NCBI GenBank assembly: GCA_005882895.1
Contig: VBBD01000010.1
Coordinates: 1 to 58,735, forward strand
Reading direction: 5' to 3'
Source: Candidatus Bathyarchaeota archaeon
Lineage (GTDB): Archaea; Thermoproteota; Bathyarchaeia; 40CM-2-53-6
DNA: 58,735 bases
Every line of letters begins with the position of its first letter. The stretch's first letter is position 1. This document shows, piece by piece, positions 25,591 through 33,745 of this stretch. The position numbers and the translations under genes were made by a program. Under the pieces are notes generated by a model that saw nothing but the letters and a program-made list of their open reading frames with translations, was not told the origin of the DNA and searched no databases.

Positions 25591-26082
25591 TTGTCCCGAT
25601 CGGCCCGCCCATACAAGCTTGTGGCTCTCGGAGGAACTTTCGATGTCTTGCATGCCGGCCACCGACATTTGCTCTCTGAGGCTTTCAAGCTCGGAGACGT
25701 GGTCTTGATAGGCGTTACAAACGACCAGCTTGTCGCGACTCTCCATAAAAAACACCAAGTTCGTTCGTTTTCAAGTCGAGTTCGCGACCTGGACAGGTTT
25801 CTGAAAACTCGGCGCTGGTCGCAGCGGGCAAGAATAAACGCGCTTCGCGAGCCTTACGGACCTGCTGCAAGTCAAAAGAGATTGCAAGCGCTGATAGTCA
25901 GTAAAGGCACTCTTCCGAGCGGTCGTCGGTTGAACCGGCTCAGACAGCAGAATGGTCTTCAACCCTTGGATCTGGTGGTCGTCGATCTAACCAAGGCTGC
26001 CGATGGGAAACCGATCTCAACTACAAGGATTAGAAATGGAGAAATCGATCCTCAAGGGCGAGTCTTGAAAACTCTCCTTTAG
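25591..26082 (+). CDS. coaD: phosphopantetheine adenylyltransferase, archaeal type
   Basis: 163 aa nucleotidyltransferase with KLVALGGTFDVLHAGHRHLL, whose TxxxxHxGH-type motif binds ATP, and ending KPISTTRIRNGEID, the ISSTxIR equivalent. The archaeal (COG1019) enzyme transfers AMP to 4'-phosphopantetheine, the penultimate CoA step, so it completes the upper and lower CoA genes of this window apart from the Dfp (CoaBC) step. The stop codon at 26080-26082 is directly followed by the repeat array that bounds the integrase element. Confidence 0.92.
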   Translation: MSRSARPYKLVALGGTFDVLHAGHRHLLSEAFKLGDVVLIGVTNDQLVATLHKKHQVRSFSSRVRDLDRFLKTRRWSQRARINALREPYGPAASQKRLQALIVSKGTLPSGRRLNRLRQQNGLQPLDLVVVDLTKAADGKPISTTRIRNGEIDPQGRVLKTLL

Positions 26083-26084
26083 AG

Positions 26085-26138
26085 GTTCAATTTATTGGAT
26101 GTACGTCAATGGTCCAGTTTTTTGGATGACTACTTGGT
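26085..26138 (+). repeat. left end repeat pair of the integrase element (two 27-bp units)
   Basis: Two imperfect units start at 26085 and 26112, 27 bp apart. Each opens with GTYCAnTTTwTTGGATG, a near-palindrome (TCCA...TGGA). The same pair with the same 27-bp spacing and orientation occurs at 27906 and 27933, enclosing 1.8 kb. They lie 2 bp after the coaD stop, a typical insertion point. The T-runs could also terminate coaD transcription. Confidence 0.6.
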
Positions 26139-26537
26139 CCTGGGTCCATAACCGCTTTCCGAAGAATAGACTTTCATCATCTGCTCTAGTTCCTGCATGA
26201 ACCCCTCGCTCATATGCCACTTAGAATCACGCTTTTCTATGAAACCTGCTCCAACAAGTCCGTGAATCATGTTGTAGAATTGTCCGACACTCATGCCCCG
26301 CTTCGATATCCAATCCTTCCACGCTTGGATTGGTAGACCGCTCGGTTCCGCTTTCTTGACTTCTCTCCAGAAGTTGTGGGCTTCACCCGCTAGAAAGTCG
26401 CTCTTCCAAAAAACTCGACGGAAAAGTTCATCGGAGGTACCAGGCAGGTTGCCCGCCTTGAACAAGATCGTTGTCTTTTGCTTGGCCGGTCTTCGAACAG
26501 CTCTACGGGGCATGGGTCTCACGTCTGACAATCGCAA
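26130..26537 (-). CDS. small DNA-binding-like protein of the integrase element
   Basis: 135 aa with a basic N-terminus (MPRRAVRRPAKQKTT; the ATG there is at 26513 and may be the true start). The central and C-terminal part looks like a winged helix: WKDWISKRGMSVGQFYNMIHG as helix-turn-helix, then LVGAGFIEKRDSKWHMSEGF as wing. It probably binds DNA, perhaps as repressor or excision factor. It lies inside the repeat-bounded element, on the integrase strand. No family name can be given. Confidence 0.6.
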   Translation of the reverse strand: MRLSDVRPMPRRAVRRPAKQKTTILFKAGNLPGTSDELFRRVFWKSDFLAGEAHNFWREVKKAEPSGLPIQAWKDWISKRGMSVGQFYNMIHGLVGAGFIEKRDSKWHMSEGFMQELEQMMKVYSSESGYGPRTK

Positions 26538-26767
26538 TTTCCCCTCTCGTTTAATCCTTATGGTCGAGAAACGATCTGTAAGTCGAGAGAGAAAGATGGA
26601 TTGTTGGTTGAGAAATTTCTAACGTAAATTCTTCGATGAATCACGTCCTACTTGTCCTCTTACATTCTTGCGTAACTTCTTGAGATTCGGCAAAACCTCG
26701 TAGTCTTGTAGGCCCACCGTTGCGGCTTCGGAGAGAACGTTTCGACTCATGAGAGACCCTTCCAATC

Positions 26768-27376
26768 CTAGGCCTCGTCTAGGAGCTGCTTCTTCTCCTC
26801 GAGGGAGAGCTCTTCGACGTAAACAGCCGTTGCCCTCAAGTCCTTGTGTCCCATGAGACTCTGAACTTTCCAAGGATCCCTGCCTGTTTTCCTGGCCCAG
26901 AAGGTCCCGAAATAGGCCCGCTGGCGATGATTATGCAGACGATCCCAGTCCGGAACACCTGCGAGTCTTGCATATTTTCTCAAGATGTTTGTTCCATGCT
27001 GCTCAGAAAGGGGAATGATCCTCTCTCCCTTCTGAACCTTCGAGGCTAGTTTCTGAGCAAGTCTAAGCCACTTTTCCCCCGGATAATCCGGTTCTATCTT
27101 TCCCCCCTTGAAGCGAATCATTATTGTCTCCTGACCCACATCCTCTTTCCGTATTCCTGGAAGGTCCACGACGCATACAACCCTCTCTCCTGTTCTCTTC
27201 CTCGTGTAGGTCACGTTGTTATGACAACCTACTATGCTCCCGATGCGCCAACCCCGCTCAAGCTGGAGTCCCAAGAGAAGTAGATCTCGAGGAACAAGTT
27301 GGGCCAACTCGAGAATACGATTTTTCTGAGAATCAGTTAGCCGGGTCTCCCCACGTCCATCTCTGCTTATTCGCAA
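26768..27376 (-). CDS. tyrosine recombinase/integrase, catalytic domain only
   Basis: 202 aa from a TTG. The tyrosine-recombinase residues are visible in order: Arg in GLQLERGWRIGSIVG, the basic strand region IEPDYPGEK, HxxR in RLHNHRQRAYFGTFWARKTG, a Gly-His in LMGHKDLRATAVYVEEL, and the nucleophile Tyr in that last block. Family members are normally 280-400 aa with an N-terminal SAM-like core-binding domain; here an in-frame stop lies just upstream, so that domain is missing or encoded elsewhere. It is the enzyme expected to act on the paired end repeats. Confidence 0.85.
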   Translation of the reverse strand: MRISRDGRGETRLTDSQKNRILELAQLVPRDLLLLGLQLERGWRIGSIVGCHNNVTYTRKRTGERVVCVVDLPGIRKEDVGQETIMIRFKGGKIEPDYPGEKWLRLAQKLASKVQKGERIIPLSEQHGTNILRKYARLAGVPDWDRLHNHRQRAYFGTFWARKTGRDPWKVQSLMGHKDLRATAVYVEELSLEEKKQLLDEA

Positions 27377-27483
27377 AGGAGACCTCGCCCGCGTTCCCTT
27401 ACCTTTCCGTCATTTGCTGAATCTCGTTCTTGTTCCTCGACGTGAGAAGGCACCTTGGGCTCGAATAATTCAACAATACTCAT
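27367..27483 (-). CDS. short ORF overlapping the integrase start in another frame
   Basis: 38 codons from ATG at 27483 (SIVELFEPKVPSHVEEQERD), acidic, ending in TAA inside the integrase N-terminus. It may be a small regulator translated just before the integrase or the remnant of the integrase's lost N-terminal region displaced by a frameshift. Support is limited to position and frame. Confidence 0.3.
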   Translation of the reverse strand: MSIVELFEPKVPSHVEEQERDSANDGKVRERGRGLLCE

Positions 27484-27529
27484 GGACATTGGCAGTGGGA
27501 ATGGAAGGGGGGATCATGCACTATAAGAC

Positions 27530-27553
27530 TTGCTAAAAGTGCAGTTTTAGCAA
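27530..27553. promoter_or_regulatory. 9-bp-arm inverted repeat upstream of the integrase, possible operator
   Basis: TTGCTAAAA and TTTTAGCAA form a perfect inverted repeat with a 6-bp spacer. A TATA-like CTTATAG (minus strand, 27522-27528) sits beside it, upstream of the 27483 ORF and the integrase, so binding of a dimer here would control their promoter. The rest of 27554-27905 shows no gene I can support. Confidence 0.45.
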
Positions 27554-27905
27554 ATACACGTGCGTATTAGTAGCATTGGGCAAATGGCATTCCACTCGAC
27601 GTCCCCATCGAATGGGAGTCCCTATCGCGGGACGGCTAGGATGCCTGACCGGCTCTGAAAGAGCATCCAAGATTCAGGAGCAAAATCGATCGTATGACCG
27701 CAGTTTCAACGCGTCGACATGAGGCTAGAGGCAGATGGCGTGGATCGTCTTCTACCTGAGGCTCTCAGACAAAGGAATCATGCCGAAGGCCATGGCGTTT
27801 CAACCTCAGGAAGGCCGTTGGATCAGCTCAAACTGTTCGACAGCGAGAAGCCTTACTGGACCGGGCTGAGTGTTACTGCCAAATATTAGCGGGCAACGCG
27901 CCTGA

Positions 27906-27959
27906 GTCCAATTTTTTGGATGGACACCAATCCTCCAAAATTTTGGATGGACTAATAAT
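27906..27959 (+). repeat. right end repeat pair of the integrase element (two 27-bp units)
   Basis: Units start at 27906 and 27933. The first reads GTCCAATTTTTTGGATGGAC; the second contains the perfect 14-bp palindrome TCCAAAATTTTGGA at 27935-27948. Spacing and orientation equal those of the left pair at 26085/26112. They lie 12 bp before the 3' end of the following minus-strand gene. Confidence 0.6.
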
Positions 27960-27970
27960 CCGGGATTATG

Positions 27971-28414
27971 CTAGGTCGTATAACGCGGCTCGGATTTTCT
28001 TTGTCCTTGCTGTTGCTGAGCCTGCACTTGTTCCGGCGGCAGGCCCATTGGGGGAAGTGGTGGCGGGATCCCGAGGCTTTTCGACAAAAGAATCGCCTCG
28101 GCCATTGCTATGCTTGATACTGCTTGAATTATCGCTACCGGTGGCGGCCTACTCTGTTTGTGCTCCTCTATCATCCTAGAGATCTCCTCTTTTTCGCCGA
28201 TCACTTGTGCGCGGCCTTTGACGCTTAGCTGGGCGATCGACGGGGTGTAATTTACCGTGAAAACAAAGGGAGCGTCAGCTGTGGACTCGTTCTTCATGTC
28301 TAATCCGACGATATTGATGTTAACAGCGATCTGGACTTGGGGTGGTAATTGTGACTCTTGGCCCCAGAAACGTTCGCCAGTGAGATTCGTAACTTGCACA
28401 GTTACTCTTAACAT
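27971..28414 (-). CDS. conserved archaeal-type protein, possibly SecB-like fold
   Basis: 147 aa. Residues 1-70 are strands (LRVTVQVTNLTGERFWG, VQIAVNINIVGLDMK, APFVFTVNYTPSIAQLSVKGRA), followed by EKEEISRMIEEHKQSRPPP and a long helix SSIAMAEAILLSKSLG. The tail is Pro/Gln-rich. The beta-sheet followed by a long helix recalls SecB/bacterial chaperone-like proteins and archaeal relatives, but I cannot confirm that. It would act as a soluble oligomer. Its 3' end abuts the right repeats of the integrase element. Confidence 0.6.
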   Translation of the reverse strand: MLRVTVQVTNLTGERFWGQESQLPPQVQIAVNINIVGLDMKNESTADAPFVFTVNYTPSIAQLSVKGRAQVIGEKEEISRMIEEHKQSRPPPVAIIQAVSSIAMAEAILLSKSLGIPPPLPPMGLPPEQVQAQQQQGQRKSEPRYTT

Positions 28415-28453
28415 TCGACTTGCAGCGCAGAAGCTGGGGTCTTTGCGCGGGTA

Positions 28454-28735
28454 TTATGGTTTCTGGCGGGTGTCTCCGCTTTCAGATATCTGGAGAATGC
28501 TCTTCTGAGCTCTCTGAACGATCAACTTGCGGCGATCAACTCTGATGGTGAGTAGATCTCCTTCTTTGAATGGAAAGCTAGAGTCATCAGTTAGCTTTGT
28601 AGGTAGATATATTCGGGGGGACCTGTATTGCGTGCCCTCAGATCGAGCGGGCTTCTTTGCTACCGCGAATCTAGTTAGGATTTTCTTAACCAATTTGCAA
28701 AGCCTTAACGGGTCGAATACCTGACGTATTTGCAT
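28454..28735 (-). CDS. small protein, possible AbrB/MazE-type DNA-binding fold
   Basis: 93 aa. The middle (RIYLPTKLTDDSSFPFKEGD, then LLTIRVDRRKLIVQR) has the strand-loop-strand shape of SpoVT-AbrB domains, which form swapped dimers that bind DNA. The N-terminal 30 residues are basic. It lies 39 bp upstream of the 27971 gene on the same strand, and is divergent from the HD-domain gene. The assignment rests on pattern only. Confidence 0.55.
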   Translation of the reverse strand: MQIRQVFDPLRLCKLVKKILTRFAVAKKPARSEGTQYRSPRIYLPTKLTDDSSFPFKEGDLLTIRVDRRKLIVQRAQKSILQISESGDTRQKP

Positions 28736-28773
28736 CGTGAAGGGTTTTTAGGTATTGCCATGAGATTCGCGAC

Positions 28774-29334
28774 ATGTGGCTAGATTTGGACCAGCTCGTC
28801 CAGTTCTGGGAATTCGCTGCAAGATTAAAAGCCGAACCGCGCAGAGGCTGGCTCAAGAAGCTTCGTCTTCAGAGAACAGAGTCGGTTGCCGATCATTCGT
28901 TCGCGCTATCGCTTCTCTGTTTGTTCGAAGGTGAAAGACGAAGCTTCAATGTGGAAAGACTGCTAAAGTTAGCGCTATTGCACGACTTAGAAGAAGCGAT
29001 TACAGGGGATCTAACTCCCGAAGATAAGGAGGCGAGGGGAGAAAAGGTCGCTAGAGCTCAGAAAATCTCTGCCCGAGAACAATTGATTTCGTACTTTCCA
29101 CTGGAGAATCAGCGAGCTTACAGGGAACTATGGTCGGAGCTAGAGAACGAGAGGAGCAGGGAAGCACAGCTAGTTCACGAACTCGATAAGCTGGAGATGG
29201 CTCTTCAGGCGAACGAATATGCTAAGGGAGGCATTGAAGCGACGAAGTTGAAAGAATTCTACGAATCCTCTAGGACAGCAATCAAAGATCCCACGCTAAG
29301 GCGGCTTCTGGATGAAATATCATCTAGGAACTGA
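28774..29334 (+). CDS. HD-domain 5'-deoxynucleotidase (YfbR/HDDC2 family)
   Basis: 186 aa. The metal-binding HD residues are VADHSFALSLLC (first His), LLHDLEEAITGDLTPED (HD pair) and LVHELDKLEMALQANEYA (final Asp), the exact HDDC2/YfbR arrangement. These enzymes remove phosphate from dNMPs. It is convergent with a dUTPase/dCTP-deaminase-family gene, so both act in deoxynucleotide balance. A TTTTTAGG element about 25 bp upstream may be the TATA box of a leaderless mRNA. Confidence 0.92.
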   Translation: MWLDLDQLVQFWEFAARLKAEPRRGWLKKLRLQRTESVADHSFALSLLCLFEGERRSFNVERLLKLALLHDLEEAITGDLTPEDKEARGEKVARAQKISAREQLISYFPLENQRAYRELWSELENERSREAQLVHELDKLEMALQANEYAKGGIEATKLKEFYESSRTAIKDPTLRRLLDEISSRN

Positions 29335-29402
29335 GAGCGGGATCATCGAGATCTGGGCCCCCGCTATGGACAATACCTCCAGTTTATTCTACAGTCAGGT
29401 TA

Positions 29403-29939
29403 CTAGATTTGGCTAACGACAGCAACTCGCGCTTTAGCGGCCTTTGTTAGGTACTCTTTGGGAAACAAAGTCTTGAAGTCCCTCGCCAGGATCGACATGT
29501 ATTCCCCGATTTCGTCTTCATTCATGAATTGGAACATGTAGCCCCCGCTGTAAGGCGAAGCTTCTCCTTCGCGCTTCATGAACTCTATATGCATTAGTGG
29601 GTCGCCTCTCTTGATAGTTATCGGCTGTCGCTCGTTGCTTAGGTTAACCAGTTCGAGGGCGAGGCGACCTATGAAACCGCTGTGGACTTTTGCAGCGTTC
29701 AGAAACGAGAGCCCCATTCTCCCATACTTGCTTTTGGCGGTGAGATGCGCCACAAATTCGGGGGGTGTAAACACGACTTCGTTGGAGATTAGGTTCTGGT
29801 GCTCCAGATAATGGAGCGTCCGTTCCTCCTTGACAGTAAGCACATAACCGTCTCCATCAAGGAGCCCGTAATCAAATGGATGAATGCACTTGTGAGCCTT
29901 AATCAGGCTAACGAGTTGGTTCTTCCCGATCACACACAT
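29403..29939 (-). CDS. dCTP deaminase/dUTPase superfamily protein
   Basis: 178 aa. It carries the trimeric dUTPase-fold motifs: LTAKSKYGRMGLSFLNAA (motif 2, with Ser-Lys-Tyr instead of RSS), VHSGFIGRLALELVNLSN (motif 3, with Ser in place of the usual catalytic-site Asp of DxGY/F) and IKRGDPLMHIEFMKRE. The changes at RSS and Asp leave open whether it hydrolyses dUTP, deaminates dCTP or does neither. Family assignment is good; activity is not settled. Confidence 0.82.
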   Translation of the reverse strand: MCVIGKNQLVSLIKAHKCIHPFDYGLLDGDGYVLTVKEERTLHYLEHQNLISNEVVFTPPEFVAHLTAKSKYGRMGLSFLNAAKVHSGFIGRLALELVNLSNERQPITIKRGDPLMHIEFMKREGEASPYSGGYMFQFMNEDEIGEYMSILARDFKTLFPKEYLTKAAKARVAVVSQI

Positions 29940-29990
29940 GCGAACCGCCTGTTCGATAGTCCAATTTGATGGTTTCGGTAGGGAGAGGTA

Positions 29991-30515
29991 TCACACGACT
30001 GAAGTCTGGACGACTTGGATAGAGAGGGCAGCCGGATTCGCCAAGACGAGAGAATCATCGAAGCTCACCAGCAATAGAACGTCCCCAAAGCCGTTCGGAG
30101 GGATTGGAAGTGTGAAGTTGGCGCTTAATGTCGGAGTATTTGATAGAGACACATGAGCGGCACCTATCAGCGCCGTCGAATTTGTCATGAATAACCGAAT
30201 TGCGTCGTACCTCCCCGACGTTATCTGCGCAGAGGCCACGATTTGTGGCAAGAACTGAGTTGGAATGGGAATGAGATCGATGATTGGCGTAGTCTCATTA
30301 ACGCTAACCCATCCCGCACCGAATCCAAACCCGTACGTGTGGAATTCCAAGGTCGTAAACTTGACGTACAGGTGATCAATGACTCCAGCCCTAGTCAATC
30401 CATAGATGTGGACCTTGATGGTGCCTTGAGTGATCGAGGGGGCCAACGCGATGACCAGCACGACGACAAGCACCGCGACGAAGAGAACTCTTCGCCAACC
30501 GGGGTAGAGATACAT
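29991..30515 (-). CDS. secreted or membrane-anchored DUF4382-like protein
   Basis: 174 aa. A basic start (YPGWRR) precedes a hydrophobic signal/anchor helix at residues 10-28. The remainder is beta-rich with the DUF4382 plan: GTIKVHIYGLTRAG, HLYVKFTTLEFHTYG, a GW-V strand, TPIIDLI, ITSGRYDAIRLFM and a final FDDSLVLANPAALSIQVV. It is a probable cell-surface protein of unknown role. TATA box at 30546-30553 (minus). Confidence 0.8.
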   Translation of the reverse strand: MYLYPGWRRVLFVAVLVVVLVIALAPSITQGTIKVHIYGLTRAGVIDHLYVKFTTLEFHTYGFGFGAGWVSVNETTPIIDLIPIPTQFLPQIVASAQITSGRYDAIRLFMTNSTALIGAAHVSLSNTPTLSANFTLPIPPNGFGDVLLLVSFDDSLVLANPAALSIQVVQTSVV

Positions 30516-30545
30516 TGGTATTATCGCGCTTGGGAGCCAACACTG

Positions 30546-30553
30546 CTATTTAA
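30546..30553 (-). promoter_or_regulatory. TATA box for the DUF4382-like gene
   Basis: TTAAATAG on the minus strand, about 31-38 bp before the ATG at 30515. Otherwise 30554-30941 contains nothing I can support as a gene. Confidence 0.5.
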
Positions 30554-30941
30554 CGACCAACAAGCAACGGCGTTTCAACTCTCCCAGTTGGACGCAGGTA
30601 TCCGCGCCAACAAAATGTCCGTTCCAGGGGTCGGGGATCAGTTACTCGGTCGTAGAATTCACCCGCGATATGGTCGCGTTTTACGCGTCCAGCGTTATTG
30701 TAGGGGCACACACATATCAACAGTCCTTTTCCTCCAATCGACTCGTCGCAATCCTATGAGGTGCTCGAGCAGTTCCAGAGTCTCTAGAAACGCATTGGAC
30801 CGTCACAGCTATCCCCCCAGGGAGGACCGCCCTCTCGACAAAGGAATGAACTTTGCTGTAACCTTCACTTCATCATAGAATACCCGATCTTGCTCCGAGC
30901 CAGGGGACGTTAGAGACAAAAGCAACCCGCCTGCTGCACGC

Positions 30942-31916
30942 ATGGTTCTAAGAGACGAAACAAGCTTGCCGCGTCAGACTCCCGTAACGGTACTTGCCCT
31001 TGGCGGGAACGCGATTCTTCAGCGCAACCAAGAGGGAACCTTCGAAGAACAATACGAGAACGTAAAGTCCACAGCGATTCAAATAGCGACTCTTGTGAAT
31101 GACGGATTCAGAATTGTCATCGTCCACGGAAACGGCCCCCAGATCGGGGCGACTGTCATCAGACACGAGATGGGCCGAACAAAGGTACCGCCCTTACCAC
31201 TTCACGCTTGTGGCGCAGAAACTCAAGGTTTCCTGGGCTATATCATTCAACAATCTCTACAAGACGAATTAGCTAAACGTGGAACTAGTAGAGCAGTTGT
31301 AACGGTCGTTACACAAGTCTTAGTGGAGCGGAACGATCCCGCGTTCAAGCACCCATCAAAGCCTATTGGACCATTCTATACGAAGGATCAGAGAAATGTA
31401 TTGTTGAGAGATAGAAGCGACCTCGTTATTGAAGAGGATTCGGGCAGAGGATACAGGAGACTCGTTCCATCACCCGACCCTAAAGCTGTCATAGAGGATA
31501 AAGCGATCCGGGTCCTAGTTGACGACGAGTCTGTGGTCATTGCGTGCGGAGGAGGAGGAATACCTGTAATAAGACAAGGCGACCAGCTTCGGGGGGTAGA
31601 AGCTGTAATAGACAAGGACCTAGCAGCCGAAAGACTGGCTACATCGATTCACGCAGAGAGTCTTGTCATACTCACTGACGTTGAGGGGGTGTACCTCAAT
31701 TATGGCAAACCGAACCAGCAATTGTTGTCGGAGATCAACCGAGATGAACTTGAGGGGTACGCAAAGAAGGGATATTTCGCCAGAGGGAGCATGGCACCAA
31801 AGGTGGAAGCCGTAATCAGGTTCCTTCGGAATGGTGGAAAAAGAGCGGTGATAGCTTCCCTCGGAGACTTAGGAAGAGCAATCAAAGGCTCTGCCGGGAC
31901 ACAAGTAACAAATTAA
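30942..31916 (+). CDS. arcC: carbamate kinase
   Basis: 324 aa amino-acid-kinase fold. Landmarks: VLALGGNAILQRNQEGTFEEQ, IVHGNGPQIGATVIRHE, the carbamate-kinase specific PLPLHACGAETQGFLGYII, FKHPSKPIGPFYT, VIACGGGGIPVIR, DKDLAAERLA and ILTDVEGVYLNYG, plus GSMAPKVEAVIRF. It interconverts carbamoyl phosphate plus ADP with carbamate plus ATP. The first 12 residues precede the usual start and may not be translated. With agmatinase downstream in the window it could serve arginine or agmatine nitrogen turnover; that is inference. Confidence 0.95.
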   Translation: MVLRDETSLPRQTPVTVLALGGNAILQRNQEGTFEEQYENVKSTAIQIATLVNDGFRIVIVHGNGPQIGATVIRHEMGRTKVPPLPLHACGAETQGFLGYIIQQSLQDELAKRGTSRAVVTVVTQVLVERNDPAFKHPSKPIGPFYTKDQRNVLLRDRSDLVIEEDSGRGYRRLVPSPDPKAVIEDKAIRVLVDDESVVIACGGGGIPVIRQGDQLRGVEAVIDKDLAAERLATSIHAESLVILTDVEGVYLNYGKPNQQLLSEINRDELEGYAKKGYFARGSMAPKVEAVIRFLRNGGKRAVIASLGDLGRAIKGSAGTQVTN

Positions 31917-31957
31917 GAGCATCTAGCCGCTGTCATCCACTGAGCTGCTTCTACACC

Positions 31958-33742
31958 TTGCTCTATTCGGGTATAGTCGAGACGTACGCTAAGATCGAGG
32001 CAACCACCAAACGGTTGGAGATAACCCGTCTTCTCGTCGAACTCATCGATGCTACCCCACGCTCGATTATCGATAGGGTGGTCTACCTAACTCAAGGAAA
32101 GCTGTATCCCGATTTTCTCGGGATTGAACTAGGAGTAGCAGAGAAGCTGCTCTTTCGTGCTCTCGCGAAAGTCACTGGACAAACCGAAGAGAAGATTTTG
32201 GCTGTCTACAAGAAGTTGGGCGATCTAGGAACAGTTGCTGAGACTCTTCTCAAAGACAAAACTCAAGCCTCCTTTCACCGGGAAGCCCTCACGGTAGAGG
32301 AAGTCTACAATGTCTTCGACACGATAGCGCATGAGGCAGGCAAGGGCTCGATCGACTCAAAGCTCAGACATCTCACTGGTCTCTTGGGGAAGGCTTCTCC
32401 AACCGAGGCGAGGTATGTCACTCGAATGGCTCTTGGCCGGCTACGGCTTGGAGTAGCTGACATGACTATCCTTGACGCGCTCGCGATTTCAATAGGAGGG
32501 GGAAAAGAATCGAGGCCGATACTAGAACGTGCCTACAATCGGTCGTCGGACCTCGGTCATGTTGCTAAAACTCTCGCTACAGGAGGAATCGAAGCAATTG
32601 AATCGTTCAAAGTTACGGTTGGCAGGCCTATCCGGCCAATGCTTGCCGAACGGCTTTCCGACGCGAGGGCTATCCTCGTGAAGTTGAATGGCGAGTGTGC
32701 AGCCGAGTACAAGTACGACGGATTAAGAATCCAGGCGCATGTATCCACCAAGGAAGTAACGCTCTTCTCCCGACGTCTTGAGAACATCACTGACCAATTT
32801 CCAGATGTTCGGCACCTGTTGAAAAAGAACTTAGAGGAAGAGGCGGTAATCCTTGAAGGCGAAGCAGTCCCTGTTGACCCCTCTACGGGTGAACTTCTAC
32901 CGTTCCAGCTGATCTCGCAACGTCGAGGAAGAAAATACGATCTTGAGAAAACAATTGGGGAGATACCGGTTGCCTTCTTCCCTTTTGATCTCCTCTACGC
33001 CGACACAGTTGACCTTACTGACCGTCCTTACCTTGAAAGACGCGAGCGGCTTCGAAAGCTGATTAGGAAGAATGAAAAGGTCATCCTTTCTAAACAGAAA
33101 ATCTGCAATGACCCTGAGGCGCTAGACGAATTCATGGAGCAGGCGGTAGGGGACGGGTGTGAAGGATTAATGATAAAATCAATTGGCCCTGATTCAATAT
33201 ACAAGGCGGGGGCAAGAGGATGGGCCTGGATCAAGTACAAGCGCGAATACAAATCGGAAATGCAAGATAGCGTCGATCTAGCCGTTGTGGGAGCGTTCGC
33301 AGGCAGGGGACGAAGAGGAGGAACCTATGGCGCCCTGCTTCTGGCAGCCTATGACAAGAGCGACGACGTATTCAGAACGGTCTGCAAATGCGGTTCAGGA
33401 TTTACCGACGAAGACTTGAACAAATTGCCCAAGCTACTTGAGAAATATGGAGTAAGTCACCCGCACGCGAGGGTGGATTCTAAGATTGTGCCAGACGTAT
33501 GGTTCGTTCCGGGACTCGTGCTAGAGATAGTAGGAGCAGAAATCACACTAAGTCCCATACACACTTGCGGAATGAATAGGATCAGACCGGGAGCAGGTCT
33601 AGCCATAAGGTTTCCACGGTTTACCGGAAAATATCGTGAGGACAAGTCAGCCGAAGACTGCACTACTACAGATGAAGTGGTTAAAATGTACCGGGCTCAA
33701 TTGAAGAAGGTCGCCGCGAATCGCTTGGCAGAAGCAGCGTAG
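31958..33742 (+). CDS. lig: ATP-dependent DNA ligase
   Basis: 594 aa, normal for the archaeal enzyme. An N-terminal DNA-binding domain (to about 215) precedes the adenylation domain with the nucleophile Lys252 in AAEYKYDGLRIQAHV; further nucleotidyltransferase motifs are FSRRLENIT, ILEGEAVPVDP, VAFFPFDLLY, EGLMIKSIG and WIKYKREY. The OB-fold domain ends in GAGLAIRFPRFTGKYREDKS. It seals Okazaki fragments and repair nicks. TTG start; the next gene (primase-like) begins 3 bp after the stop. Confidence 0.97.
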   Translation: MLYSGIVETYAKIEATTKRLEITRLLVELIDATPRSIIDRVVYLTQGKLYPDFLGIELGVAEKLLFRALAKVTGQTEEKILAVYKKLGDLGTVAETLLKDKTQASFHREALTVEEVYNVFDTIAHEAGKGSIDSKLRHLTGLLGKASPTEARYVTRMALGRLRLGVADMTILDALAISIGGGKESRPILERAYNRSSDLGHVAKTLATGGIEAIESFKVTVGRPIRPMLAERLSDARAILVKLNGECAAEYKYDGLRIQAHVSTKEVTLFSRRLENITDQFPDVRHLLKKNLEEEAVILEGEAVPVDPSTGELLPFQLISQRRGRKYDLEKTIGEIPVAFFPFDLLYADTVDLTDRPYLERRERLRKLIRKNEKVILSKQKICNDPEALDEFMEQAVGDGCEGLMIKSIGPDSIYKAGARGWAWIKYKREYKSEMQDSVDLAVVGAFAGRGRRGGTYGALLLAAYDKSDDVFRTVCKCGSGFTDEDLNKLPKLLEKYGVSHPHARVDSKIVPDVWFVPGLVLEIVGAEITLSPIHTCGMNRIRPGAGLAIRFPRFTGKYREDKSAEDCTTTDEVVKMYRAQLKKVAANRLAEAA

Positions 33743-33745
33743 ATC

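Larger units (their letters stand above)
26085..27959. mobile_element. small integrase-bearing element bounded by direct paired repeats
   Basis: 1.87 kb between coaD and the 27971 gene. It contains a catalytic-domain tyrosine recombinase, a small winged-helix-like protein, a short ORF before the recombinase, a 9-bp-arm inverted repeat at 27530-27553 and about 350 bp without genes. Both ends carry two 27-bp-spaced copies of a TCCA-TTTTTT-TGGATG sequence in direct orientation, resembling attL/attR or recombinase-binding sites. No replication or capsid gene is present, so it is a minimal element or the remnant of a larger one. Confidence 0.55.

Noticed and set aside
26085-27959. CRISPR-like array interpretation of the 27-bp-spaced repeats
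   Set aside because: Only two units at each end and no unique spacers of CRISPR length between them; palindromic integrase-type sites fit better.
30243-30878. 211-codon plus-strand frame
   Set aside because: Mostly antisense to the DUF4382-like gene; no conserved-looking segments beyond it.
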